Part shown: in pieces, positions 1 through 6,329 of the stretch
Layout: the number at the start of each line of letters is the position of its first letter
Position numbering within the stretch: position 1 is the first letter of the stretch
Assembly (NCBI GenBank): GCA_937928525.1
Contig: CALFWJ010000023.1
Coordinates: 1-9,969 of the forward strand
Source: an uncultured Alphaproteobacteria bacterium
GTDB taxonomy: Bacteria; Pseudomonadota; Alphaproteobacteria; UBA2136; UBA6156
Reading direction: 5' to 3'
DNA: 9,969 nt
Notes under the pieces: model-generated
Told to the model about the DNA's origin: nothing
The model's database searches: none
Seen by the model: the letters and a program-made list of their open reading frames with translations, nothing else
Made by a program: the position numbers and the translations under genes

Positions 1-780
1 TTAACTGAAAATGCTGATTATTTTGTGTTTGATTCTTTTCCGCTTGTGACTCAGGAAATGGCCAGCACGTCTGGATGTATGGGGCATTTAACCAGTATTG
101 CTGGCGCCAGCGTTATGCAAGAAATTTTACAATTTGAACAAACTTTAACAACGCCCCAACAGCCTGTATTGGCGATTATTGGTGGTGCTAAAATTTCTAC
201 CAAAATTAACGTACTGCAACACCTGATTGGTAAAGTAGATATGCTGATGCTGGGTGGGGGCGTTGCGAACACATTTTTGGAAGCAAAAGATTTGCCGATG
301 GGTAAAAGCTTATTAGAGCCCAATTACATTGAAGCAGCGCGAGATATTTTGGCAGAAGCCGGTATTTTAGGCTGTCGTATTTTATTACCGCAAGACTTAG
401 TAACCGCACCTGAGTTAACTGATGGCGTGGATACGCAAGTGAAGGTGCCGGGTAAGCTCACATCTAATGATATTGCTTTAGATATTGGACCTAAGACTGC
501 TCAAACTTGGGCCAAAGTGATTTCTGGCGCCAAAACCATTATTTGGACGGGGCCTTTGGGTGCTTACGAGACATCTCCGTTTGAGGCGGGCAGCATGAGC
601 ATTGCCCAAACCCTCGTCAAAACTGATAGCCAAAGTTTGATTGGTGGCGCGGATACTGTGACGTGTTTAGAGAAACTTCAATCTATGAATGATAAAACTT
701 CTATCTCGCGCGGAGATGAAGCTTTTCTGGCCTATTTAAGCGGCAAAGCATTACCCTTACTGAAAAATTTAGAGCGTTAA
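1..780 (+). CDS. pgk: Phosphoglycerate kinase family protein, 5' end outside window, atypical active site
   Basis: The reading frame is open from base 1 and ends in TAA, giving 259 visible residues, so about the first third is missing. The family interconverts 1,3-bisphosphoglycerate plus ADP and 3-phosphoglycerate plus ATP in cytosolic glycolysis. Family marks are clear: GGAKISTK (visible residues 61-68, with the nucleotide-site lysine), GGGVANTF (85-92), DIGPKT (161-166), GPLGAYE (184-190) and GGADTV (215-220). Two usually invariant places differ. The AHRAHAST segment, whose arginine binds 3-phosphoglycerate, reads VTQEMAST (16-23), with Gln for Arg. The catalytic STGGG loop reads SRGDE (236-240), with Asp and Glu in place of two glycines. 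The preceding NDAF reads FDSF. The fold and ADP/ATP site look kept while the acceptor site and transition-state loop look lost, so this may be a paralogue with a changed or dead activity rather than the working PGK. No frameshift is seen in the visible part. Confidence 0.88.
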   Translation, partial: LTENADYFVFDSFPLVTQEMASTSGCMGHLTSIAGASVMQEILQFEQTLTTPQQPVLAIIGGAKISTKINVLQHLIGKVDMLMLGGGVANTFLEAKDLPMGKSLLEPNYIEAARDILAEAGILGCRILLPQDLVTAPELTDGVDTQVKVPGKLTSNDIALDIGPKTAQTWAKVISGAKTIIWTGPLGAYETSPFEAGSMSIAQTLVKTDSQSLIGGADTVTCLEKLQSMNDKTSISRGDEAFLAYLSGKALPLLKNLER

Positions 781-810
781 GCATTTTTTGCTAGCCACGG
801 CGTCTGAGTT

Positions 811-832
811 TTGGTACATATTGCGTACCCAA
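811..832 (+). other. Small hairpin between pgk and tRNA-His
   Basis: TTGGTAC (811-817) and GTACCcAA (825-832) can pair around a 7-base loop (ATATTGC), with one bulged C. It ends 4 bases before the tRNA. It has no T-run after it, so it is not an ordinary terminator. It could be a processing or spacing element if pgk and the tRNA are co-transcribed. It could also be chance. Confidence 0.35.
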
Positions 833-836
833 GTAT

Positions 837-911
837 GGCGGTCGTAGCTCAGTGGTAGAGCATAGGATTGTGGCTCCTTGCGCGGGGGTTCAATTCCCCT
901 CGGTCGCCCCA
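837..911 (+). tRNA. tRNA-His (anticodon GUG)
   Basis: A full cloverleaf can be drawn. The acceptor stem is GCGGTCG (838-844) with CGGTCGC (901-907), two wobble pairs included. The D stem is GCTC/GAGC. The anticodon loop TTGTGGC holds GTG at 870-872. The T arm GGGGG-TTCAATT-CCCCT spans 884-900. G at 837 is G-1 and C at 908 is C73, the extra pair that marks tRNA-His. CCA is encoded at 909-911, so the enzyme is not needed to add it from scratch. Position 27-43 of the anticodon stem is a T-T mismatch. A T-run follows the CCA (914-918). The gene lies 56 bases after pgk on the same strand, and its 3' third is overlapped antisense by the nucleotidyltransferase gene. Confidence 0.95.
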
Positions 912-1456
912 GATTTTTCCTTGGTATTTTCGAGTTCTTTTACAAATTTTTCATAACGCTGCTGGCGGGTTGGGTCTTGTTTTAGGCGCTCTTCTTTGTT
1001 GCCGATAAAGCGGACTTTTTTGTTTTTGAGGTCTTCGATGCCATTGTGAAAATCGTGGGGGGTGGTTTGGCCTGTGGTGTGAATTTCTAGGTAGATGGCG
1101 TTTATCGTGAAATCGCGGCGGTGGCTATCTTGTTTTAGGTCGGTGATGAAGGTAACTTTGGGGTAACGGCTGCCTGGTGTGTAGGTTTCTTGCCTGAGGG
1201 TGGCGATTTCTATGGTGTGATTGGGGGCCTTCGTACTGATAACGCCGAAGCTTTGGCCGCGGGTGTTGGGCCTGAGACTGAGAGCTTTCATGGCTTTTAT
1301 GGTGAGATCTGGGGTTGCGGTGGTGGCCAAATCTAGGTCTTCTGGCCATGGTTTATTTTGCAGACGATTACGGACGGCGCCGCCAACGAGATAGATCTTG
1401 TGTGGGGTTAATGCTTTTTGAAGCTCTAGAATAATGGACGGTAGAGGCGTGTGCAT
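890..1456 (-). CDS. CCA-adding enzyme/poly(A) polymerase head domain only, truncated, ends inside tRNA-His
   Basis: The 188-residue product matches the catalytic head of the class II tRNA nucleotidyltransferase/poly(A) polymerase family. It shows GGAVRN (25-30; usually GG.VRD), the metal-binding DLD (40-42), RRDFTINA (113-120) and RFIGNKEERLKQDP (149-162). Homology fades around residue 171 after DPTRQQRYEKF, which still resembles DPLRILRAIRF. Members are usually around 400 residues. The neck with its EDxxR nucleotide-choosing motif, the body and the tail are all missing. The last codons (SGATEGN, stop at 890-892) are the antisense of the tRNA-His T arm and acceptor end. The gene starts 5 bases after the prepilin peptidase gene, without a visible Shine-Dalgarno sequence. 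It may be the remnant of a deleted cca gene joined to the tRNA, or a working head-only enzyme. It should not add CCA selectively without EDxxR, so I give no gene symbol. Confidence 0.75.
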   Translation of the reverse strand: MHTPLPSIILELQKALTPHKIYLVGGAVRNRLQNKPWPEDLDLATTATPDLTIKAMKALSLRPNTRGQSFGVISTKAPNHTIEIATLRQETYTPGSRYPKVTFITDLKQDSHRRDFTINAIYLEIHTTGQTTPHDFHNGIEDLKNKKVRFIGNKEERLKQDPTRQQRYEKFVKELENTKEKSGATEGN

Positions 1457-1461
1457 TTTGG

Positions 1462-2043
1462 TTAGTTATTGCAGAGGAAGGCCCAGATTTGCGTGCCGTG
1501 GGTAATGGCAATCCAGCCGCCAACGATGAGGAATGGGCCGAAGGGGAATGGGTCGTTTTTGATTTTGTGTTTGATGCGGCGGTAGAGGATATAGTGCGTG
1601 GCGGCAATGCTAGCAATGAGGAGTGTGAGTGGCAGAGCGAGTACGCCGCCCCATGCACCGATGGCAGCGAGGAGTTTAACGTCGCCCCAGCCGAGGGCTG
1701 GTCGGCCGAGGACGCGGGTCATGATGATTTCTAGCCCTGCAAACAGAATGAAGCCTGTGGCAGCGCCGATGAGGCTGGCCGTGAGAGATACGGGCGCAGC
1801 GATGAGGCCAAGAATAAGGGCGGGAATGGTAAGGATGTCGGGGAGAATCATGTGTTTGGCATCGACGATAAAAGCGCTAGCAAAGAGGAAAATAAGCGGC
1901 ACAAGAACCAAAGGTTGCGTGGTTGCTATAACATGTAGAAGCGCAATAAGACTGATTATATGGGTTTTGCGTGTGGTGAGCGCTTGGCGCAGGAGGGCGT
2001 ACTCTTCTGGGTCTTTGAGATTGATGTAGTTGATGATTTTCAT
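1462..2043 (-). CDS. Type IV prepilin peptidase, A24 family, peptidase domain only
   Basis: The 193-residue membrane protein is an aspartic peptidase that cleaves leader peptides of type IV pilins, Tad pilins or type II secretion pseudopilins at the inner membrane. The two catalytic aspartates are visible: D61 in FIVDAKHMILPD, and D121 in the GxGD motif GWGD (118-121). PFGP (167-170) is the usual C-terminal motif. There are about six hydrophobic segments (about 27-60, 66-84, 86-107, 122-131, 133-153, 170-190). The N-terminal cytosolic methyltransferase domain with paired cysteines, found in PilD and GspO, is absent. The size fits CpaA/TadV-like or other short A24 enzymes. It starts 6 bases after the methyltransferase gene and is probably in the valS transcript. 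No pilin gene is in the window, so its substrate is unknown. Confidence 0.88.
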   Translation of the reverse strand: MKIINYINLKDPEEYALLRQALTTRKTHIISLIALLHVIATTQPLVLVPLIFLFASAFIVDAKHMILPDILTIPALILGLIAAPVSLTASLIGAATGFILFAGLEIIMTRVLGRPALGWGDVKLLAAIGAWGGVLALPLTLLIASIAATHYILYRRIKHKIKNDPFPFGPFLIVGGWIAITHGTQIWAFLCNN

Positions 2044-2049
2044 GGTTAT

Positions 2050-2784
2050 TTATTCAGCCAGCACAATAAGTGAGCAGCCACCCATGAGGCGAACGGCCAG
2101 GTGGGGATTGAGGATGAAGGCAAGTTTTCGGAAGGGTTTGATGAGTTTACCGCGGAAGGTGCTGCTTGGGCGATCCCAGTAGGCTTCGGTGTAGGCTTCA
2201 TCGATGATTTTGTAGCCGCAGTACTTAAGGGTTTCTAGGGCGGTTTCGCGGGTGTAGTAGTGTAAGTGCCCCACGCTTTCTCGGGTAGCTTGAATAGGTT
2301 TAGCGCGGAGGACCGTGTTGACGTTGAGGTCGAGGGGGATGTGGAAAACTTTGTGTTTGGCTTTGGGTTTGAGGGCTTTAATGAAGCCTAAATAGTCTTC
2401 TACGTGCTCGAAAACATCGATGCAGGTGAGGACATCGTAGGGGGTTTTGAGTTTTGTTTGTGTGAGGTCGGCGTGGTGGAACGTGAGTGTATCTTTTTTG
2501 CGGGATTGGCACATTTTATAGGCGTGGGGGGAGACTTCGTAGCCTGTGAATTGCGCCTCTGGATACTTGAGGCTGAGTTGGTTGAGAATTTCGCCCGCGC
2601 CGCAGCCTACTTCGGCCAGTGTTATGGGTATAATACCGTTTTTGGTCAATACTTTACTGATTTGGTCAGCTTTCCAAGGAGAATGGCTGACGTGCCAATC
2701 GCCATTTTTATCGGCATAGTCGGTGGAGATAAAAATGGCGTTTATCGCGTTTGGCGTTTTTGGTTTTGTGGTTTTTTGAGGCAT
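2050..2784 (-). CDS. Class I SAM-dependent methyltransferase, substrate unknown
   Basis: The 244-residue protein has the Rossmann-like methyltransferase core. Motif I is LAEVGCGAG (56-64). The acidic residue expected to bind the ribose of S-adenosylmethionine is E83 in GYEVSP. Motif II/post-II is DVLTCIDVFEHVED (117-130). The segment GHLHYYTRE (172-180), followed by LKYCGYKI, resembles the late part of UbiG-like and Methyltransf_11/23 proteins. The N terminus is lysine-rich and probably disordered. The C terminus (211-244) is basic and then hydrophobic, which could allow membrane contact, but no clear membrane span is seen. Its ATG lies 2 bases after the valS stop, so translation is likely coupled. 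The target (small molecule, lipid, protein or RNA) cannot be read from the sequence. Placement after valS hints at, but does not show, a role linked to translation. Confidence 0.85.
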   Translation of the reverse strand: MPQKTTKPKTPNAINAIFISTDYADKNGDWHVSHSPWKADQISKVLTKNGIIPITLAEVGCGAGEILNQLSLKYPEAQFTGYEVSPHAYKMCQSRKKDTLTFHHADLTQTKLKTPYDVLTCIDVFEHVEDYLGFIKALKPKAKHKVFHIPLDLNVNTVLRAKPIQATRESVGHLHYYTRETALETLKYCGYKIIDEAYTEAYWDRPSSTFRGKLIKPFRKLAFILNPHLAVRLMGGCSLIVLAE

Positions 2785-2786
2785 GA

Positions 2787-5444
2787 TTAAGCGAGTTTTT
2801 TCAGGTTTTCTTGGAGTTGCTGGGCTTTTTCTTCGTTTTGCTTCACGACGGCTTCTGGCGCGCGGGCGCGGAAACTATCGCTACTTAGTAGGCCTTGAAT
2901 TTTATCGAGTTCGGCTTGTAGTTTGATTTTTTCTTTTTCGAGGCGCTTTTTTTCGGCAGCGAAATCGACGATGCCTTCGAGTGGGAGAATCATTTCAAAG
3001 CCATGGGCAATAGCGGTGGCGTCTGTCGCCCCTGCCCCCGTTTGAGCTTCTTCTACTGCTTCGATGCCCGCAAGGTGATTGAGGAGCGGTAAGAAAGTGT
3101 TTAGATTTTGCATGGCAGCTGCGTCGGCGCCTTTAATGCCTAGGGTAATGCGTGCTTTTGGCGGTACTTTGCTTTCAGAGCGTGCGTTGCGGAGGCTACT
3201 AACAACATCTTGCAGCCAATTGATATTTTGCGCGGCTGTGGCATTGGTGTTCCAGCTTTGGTAATTTGGCCATTGTTGTGTGAGGAGCATTTGCCCTTCT
3301 TCTTGGCTGAGGCTTTGCCAAATTTCTTCGGTGATGAAGGGGATGGTTGGGTGCAGGGCGCGCAGGAGCATATCGAAGCCGTAAGATAGAGTGGCTTTGG
3401 TTTCTTCTGCTGTTTTTTCATCGCGCAGGAGGGGCTTGGTCATCTCGAGGAACCAGTCGCACCATGTACCCCACGTGAAGTGGTAGAGGGTTTGGGCGGC
3501 TTGGTTGAATTGGTAGGTATTGAGTTCGGTGTCTAGTTTTGTGAGCATGGCTTGCAGCTCTGCGATGAGCCATTGATTGACTGCATGTTCTGGATTTGGC
3601 TGCGCGGCGCTGCTGTTGATATTGATTTCCATCATTTCGAGGTAGCGGGCGGCGTTCCAGAGTTTAGTGCAGAAGTTGCGGTTTTGCTCTACTTTTTGCT
3701 CGCTGAAACGCATATCTTCTGCGCTTGCTATGCTGGCCATGGTAAAGCGCAATGGATCTGCGCCGTATTGGTCGACCATGGTCATGGGGTCGACGACGTT
3801 GCCTTTAGATTTAGACATTTTTTGGCCGTGCTCGTCGAGAATCATGCCGTGGGTATAAATGGTTTTGAAGGGCGCTTGGCCGGTGAGTTCGTAGCTCATC
3901 ATCAGCATCCGGATGTCCCAGAACGGGAGGATATCGCGGCCGTTCATGATGACTTCGCCGGGGAAGAGTTTTTGTAATCTCTCGTTGGTGGCGTCGGTGT
4001 CGTCGCCGTTCCAGAACTGGGTGGCGAATGGCCAAATGGCGCTGCTGAACCAGGTATCGAAGATATCTTCGTCTTGCGTCCAGCTGTCATCTGGGGCTTC
4101 TGTGCCGACATGGATTTGGGTTTCGCCGTTTTCTTCTTTGAAGTAGGCCGGGATGCGGTGACCCCACCAGAGTTGGCGGCTGATGCACCAGTCTTGGATG
4201 TTGTTCAGCCAGTGGGTCATGACTTTTTCATCGCGGGTGTTGAGGCATTTAAAGTCGCCGTTTGCGTAGCCCTTGAGAATTTTTTCGGCCAGTGGTTGGC
4301 CTTTAACGAACCATTGCTGGGTGAGGAACGGTTCTAGGGTTGTGTCGTCGCGCTCGGCGGTAGGGACTTGGTTAGTGTGGTCTTCGGTTTTGACGTGGAG
4401 GCCAAGTTGTTTAAAGTCGGCGATGATTTTTTGGCGCGCGGCGAAACGGTCGAGGCCTTGGTAGTTTTCTGGGCAGTTGGCGTTCATCGTTGCGTCTTTG
4501 TTCATGAGATTAATGAGCGGGATGTTCACTTTATCTTTGTGGCGGGTATAGACTTCGAAATCGTTGAAGTCGTGTGCGGCGGTGATTTTGACCATGCCTG
4601 AGCCGAATTCTGGGTCTACGTAGGTGTCGGCGATTATGGGGATTTCGCGGCCGATAATAGGAACGATGACGGTTTTGCCGACAAGGTCTTTGGCGCGGGG
4701 GTCTTCTGGGTTTATGGCAATCGCGCCGTCGGCCAAAATGGTTTCCGGGCGGGTGGTGGCGATGACGATGCCATCTTTTTCGCCTGTTTGTTTATCGTTG
4801 TAGGTAAAATCATTCGCGTAGGGGTATTTGAAGTGCCAGAGATGCCCCTGCACTTCTTTGTGTTTGACTTCGAGGTCGGAAACTGCCGTTTGCATAGCAG
4901 GATCCCAGTTGACCAGCCGTTGGCCGCGGTAAATAAGGCCGCGGTTGTAGAGTGTTATAAACACGTTTTCGATTGTTTTGGCGTAGTGGTCGTCCATGGT
5001 GAAGCGCTCGTTCGCCCAGTCGGCGCTGATGCCGAGGCGATGCATTTGGCCTTTGATAGTGCCTTGCGAGTGCTCTTTCCATGCCCATGCTTTTTTGAGG
5101 AACTCTTCGCGGCCAAGGTCGAACCTTGTTTTTCCTTCCGCTTTTAACTGGCGCTCGAGGACGACGTGCACGGCGATGGAGGCGTGGTCGGTGCCTGGTT
5201 GATAAGTGGCGGCTTTGCCTTGCATGCGGGCGCGGCGGGTTAAGATATCTGGTAGCGTATTATCGAGGGCGTGGCCAAGATGGAGCGTGCCGGTGACGTT
5301 TGGTGGTGGCATCATAATCGCGTGGGCTTGGTCTGCTTCTAGGTTTGGTGCGAAGGCGTTGCTGGCGCGCCATGCGGTGTCGTGTTTTTGCTCGGCTTCG
5401 GTGAAGTTGAAGTGTTTGGGCAGGCCGTTATTTTGGTCAGTCAT
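2787..5444 (-). CDS. valS: Valyl-tRNA synthetase
   Basis: The 885-residue class I synthetase charges tRNA-Val with valine in the cytosol. The length is normal for the family. The order of parts is HIGH-type HLGH (55-58) after PPPNVTGT; the editing domain with ATTRPET (229-235) and the FGSGMVKITAAHDFND block (280-295); WCISRQLWWGHRIPAYF (419-435); DTWFSS (463-468); KMSKS (542-546); the anticodon-binding helices; and a charged C-terminal coiled coil (about 828-885) that is typical of bacterial ValRS. Some usually constant spots differ: HASIAVH (87-93) where HAGIATQ is usual, ERDDT (364-368) where RSG is usual, and GRDILPFWDIRM (502-513) where FDIIFFWVARM is usual. The start at 5444 gives the expected N terminus but has no Shine-Dalgarno sequence. 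It is the first gene of the minus-strand unit and lies back to back with nth. Confidence 0.97.
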   Translation of the reverse strand: MTDQNNGLPKHFNFTEAEQKHDTAWRASNAFAPNLEADQAHAIMMPPPNVTGTLHLGHALDNTLPDILTRRARMQGKAATYQPGTDHASIAVHVVLERQLKAEGKTRFDLGREEFLKKAWAWKEHSQGTIKGQMHRLGISADWANERFTMDDHYAKTIENVFITLYNRGLIYRGQRLVNWDPAMQTAVSDLEVKHKEVQGHLWHFKYPYANDFTYNDKQTGEKDGIVIATTRPETILADGAIAINPEDPRAKDLVGKTVIVPIIGREIPIIADTYVDPEFGSGMVKITAAHDFNDFEVYTRHKDKVNIPLINLMNKDATMNANCPENYQGLDRFAARQKIIADFKQLGLHVKTEDHTNQVPTAERDDTTLEPFLTQQWFVKGQPLAEKILKGYANGDFKCLNTRDEKVMTHWLNNIQDWCISRQLWWGHRIPAYFKEENGETQIHVGTEAPDDSWTQDEDIFDTWFSSAIWPFATQFWNGDDTDATNERLQKLFPGEVIMNGRDILPFWDIRMLMMSYELTGQAPFKTIYTHGMILDEHGQKMSKSKGNVVDPMTMVDQYGADPLRFTMASIASAEDMRFSEQKVEQNRNFCTKLWNAARYLEMMEININSSAAQPNPEHAVNQWLIAELQAMLTKLDTELNTYQFNQAAQTLYHFTWGTWCDWFLEMTKPLLRDEKTAEETKATLSYGFDMLLRALHPTIPFITEEIWQSLSQEEGQMLLTQQWPNYQSWNTNATAAQNINWLQDVVSSLRNARSESKVPPKARITLGIKGADAAAMQNLNTFLPLLNHLAGIEAVEEAQTGAGATDATAIAHGFEMILPLEGIVDFAAEKKRLEKEKIKLQAELDKIQGLLSSDSFRARAPEAVVKQNEEKAQQLQENLKKLA

Positions 5445-5480
5445 GTAAATTTTGAGTGCTTTTTTGGTTAAGTAAAGGTA

Positions 5481-5509
5481 ACAATAGGAAAATTAAGATG
5501 AAAAAGCAA
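5481..5509 (-). promoter_or_regulatory. Possible promoter of the valS unit
   Basis: On the minus strand, TTGCTT (5509-5504) and TATTGT (5486-5481) are 17 bases apart. This would start transcription near 5474, about 30 bases before the valS ATG. Both boxes are only partial matches to the sigma-70 consensus. The site overlaps the 5' leader of nth, so the two divergent genes may compete for it. Confidence 0.35.
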
Positions 5510-5530
5510 GGTTGGAAGCGACCGTTATGA
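5498..5530 (+). CDS. Possible 10-codon leader ORF overlapping the nth start
   Basis: An ATG at 5498 follows AGGA (5486-5489) at a workable distance and opens a 10-codon frame, MKKQGWKRPL, that stops at 5528-5530. The stop overlaps the nth ATG in the arrangement ATGA, which is the common geometry for coupled translation. The peptide is basic and has no known relative that I can name. Nothing besides position and the ribosome-site-like AGGA supports it. Confidence 0.2.
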   Translation: MKKQGWKRPL

Positions 5531-6180
5531 CCAAATTAGCTAAAAATATGACCAAGGTGCAGATTCAGGAATTTTTTGAAGTTTTGCGAGCTGCGAATCC
5601 TGAGCCGAAGACGGAGTTGGAATATCACAACCCTTATACGCTGTTGGTGGCGGTTTTATTGAGTGCACAGATGACGGATGCGGGTGTGAACAAGGCGACT
5701 GAAGCTTTATTTAAAGTAGCGGATACGCCTGAGGCGATGTTGGCCTTGGGGCTTGATAAAGTTAAAGATTATTTGAAAACGGTGGGGTTATACCCGACCA
5801 AATCGAAGAATATTATGGCGGCTTCACGGATGATTATTGATTTATATGCTGGCGAGATTCCGAACGACCAAAAAGCGCTGGAAGCTCTGCCCGGCGTGGG
5901 GCGCAAAACGGCCAATGTGGTGCGCAATGTTGTGTTTGGTGAACCAACCATGCCCGTAGACACCCACTTATTTAGGCTGGGTAATCGTACGGGTTTGGCG
6001 GCAGGTAAGGATGTTGTGACGGTAGAAAAAGCTTTGTTGAAGCGAATTCCGACTGAGTTTATGACTTATGCGCATCATTGGTTAATTTTGCATGGTCGCT
6101 ACGTGTGTGTGGCACGCAGCCCGAAGTGCGCTGAGTGTGCAGTGGCGCATGTGTGCCAGTTTAAGGACAAGGTGTTGTAA
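5527..6180 (+). CDS. nth: Endonuclease III (DNA glycosylase/AP lyase)
   Basis: The 217-residue protein starts base-excision repair by removing oxidised pyrimidines from DNA and nicking at the abasic site. It aligns with E. coli Nth (211 residues) almost end to end. LLSAQMTD (44-51) is the minor-groove insertion region. The helix-hairpin-helix LPGVGRKTANVV (121-132) carries the catalytic lysine K127. D145 in PVDTH is the catalytic aspartate. Four cysteines spaced C-6-C-2-C-5-C (194, 201, 204, 210) bind the 4Fe-4S cluster. I chose ATG 5527 because GGAAG (5514-5518) lies 8 bases upstream and the length fits. TTG 5512 in frame upstream and ATG 5548 downstream are alternatives. It is divergent from valS and followed by 149 bases of regulatory sequence for the next gene. 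Confidence 0.95.
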   Translation: MTKLAKNMTKVQIQEFFEVLRAANPEPKTELEYHNPYTLLVAVLLSAQMTDAGVNKATEALFKVADTPEAMLALGLDKVKDYLKTVGLYPTKSKNIMAASRMIIDLYAGEIPNDQKALEALPGVGRKTANVVRNVVFGEPTMPVDTHLFRLGNRTGLAAGKDVVTVEKALLKRIPTEFMTYAHHWLILHGRYVCVARSPKCAECAVAHVCQFKDKVL

Positions 6181-6217
6181 ATTTTGCCTCTTTTTGTATC
6201 TTTTTAGGAGTGTGGGG

Positions 6218-6246
6218 TTGAAATTGAATAGGTTTTTATCCATAAC
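6218..6246 (+). promoter_or_regulatory. Likely sigma-70 promoter of the orphan gene
   Basis: TTGAAA (6218-6223, five of six matches to TTGACA) and CATAAC (6241-6246, four of six to TATAAT) are separated by exactly 17 bases. Transcription would start near 6253 and give a leader of about 77 bases before the ATG at 6330. Confidence 0.5.
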
Positions 6247-6258
6247 TTAATTACGAAT

Positions 6259-6302
6259 GGCCTTTTTGGCCTGACCTAAACTTTTTAGCGCCAATTCTGG
6301 CG
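6259..6302 (+). promoter_or_regulatory. Two hairpins in the leader of the orphan gene
   Basis: GGCC-TTTTT-GGCC (6259-6271) and CGCCA-ATTC-TGGCG (6289-6302) are two perfect short stems inside the predicted 5' leader. The second ends 13 bases before the ribosome binding site. Neither is followed by a T-run long enough for a convincing terminator, although TTTTT at 6282-6286 lies after the first. They may stabilise the mRNA or bind a regulator. I recognise no riboswitch class. Confidence 0.4.
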
Positions 6303-6315
6303 GACTTAACTCTCC

Positions 6316-6322
6316 GAGGAGG
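6316..6322 (+). promoter_or_regulatory. Very strong ribosome binding site
   Basis: GAGGAGG sits 7 bases before the ATG at 6330. It is nearly the full complement of the 16S rRNA 3' end, and it fixes the start of the orphan gene. Most other genes in the window have no such site. Confidence 0.85.
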
Positions 6323-6329
6323 AAAAACC

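Noticed and set aside
1489..2029. Two long plus-strand frames opposite the prepilin peptidase.
   Set aside because: The minus-strand frame has both catalytic aspartate motifs and membrane segments; the opposite frames have nothing recognisable.
3552..3977. A 141-residue plus-strand frame and similar long frames opposite valS.
   Set aside because: They are mirror frames of valS, whose motifs and full length are certain. No start signals or known domains.
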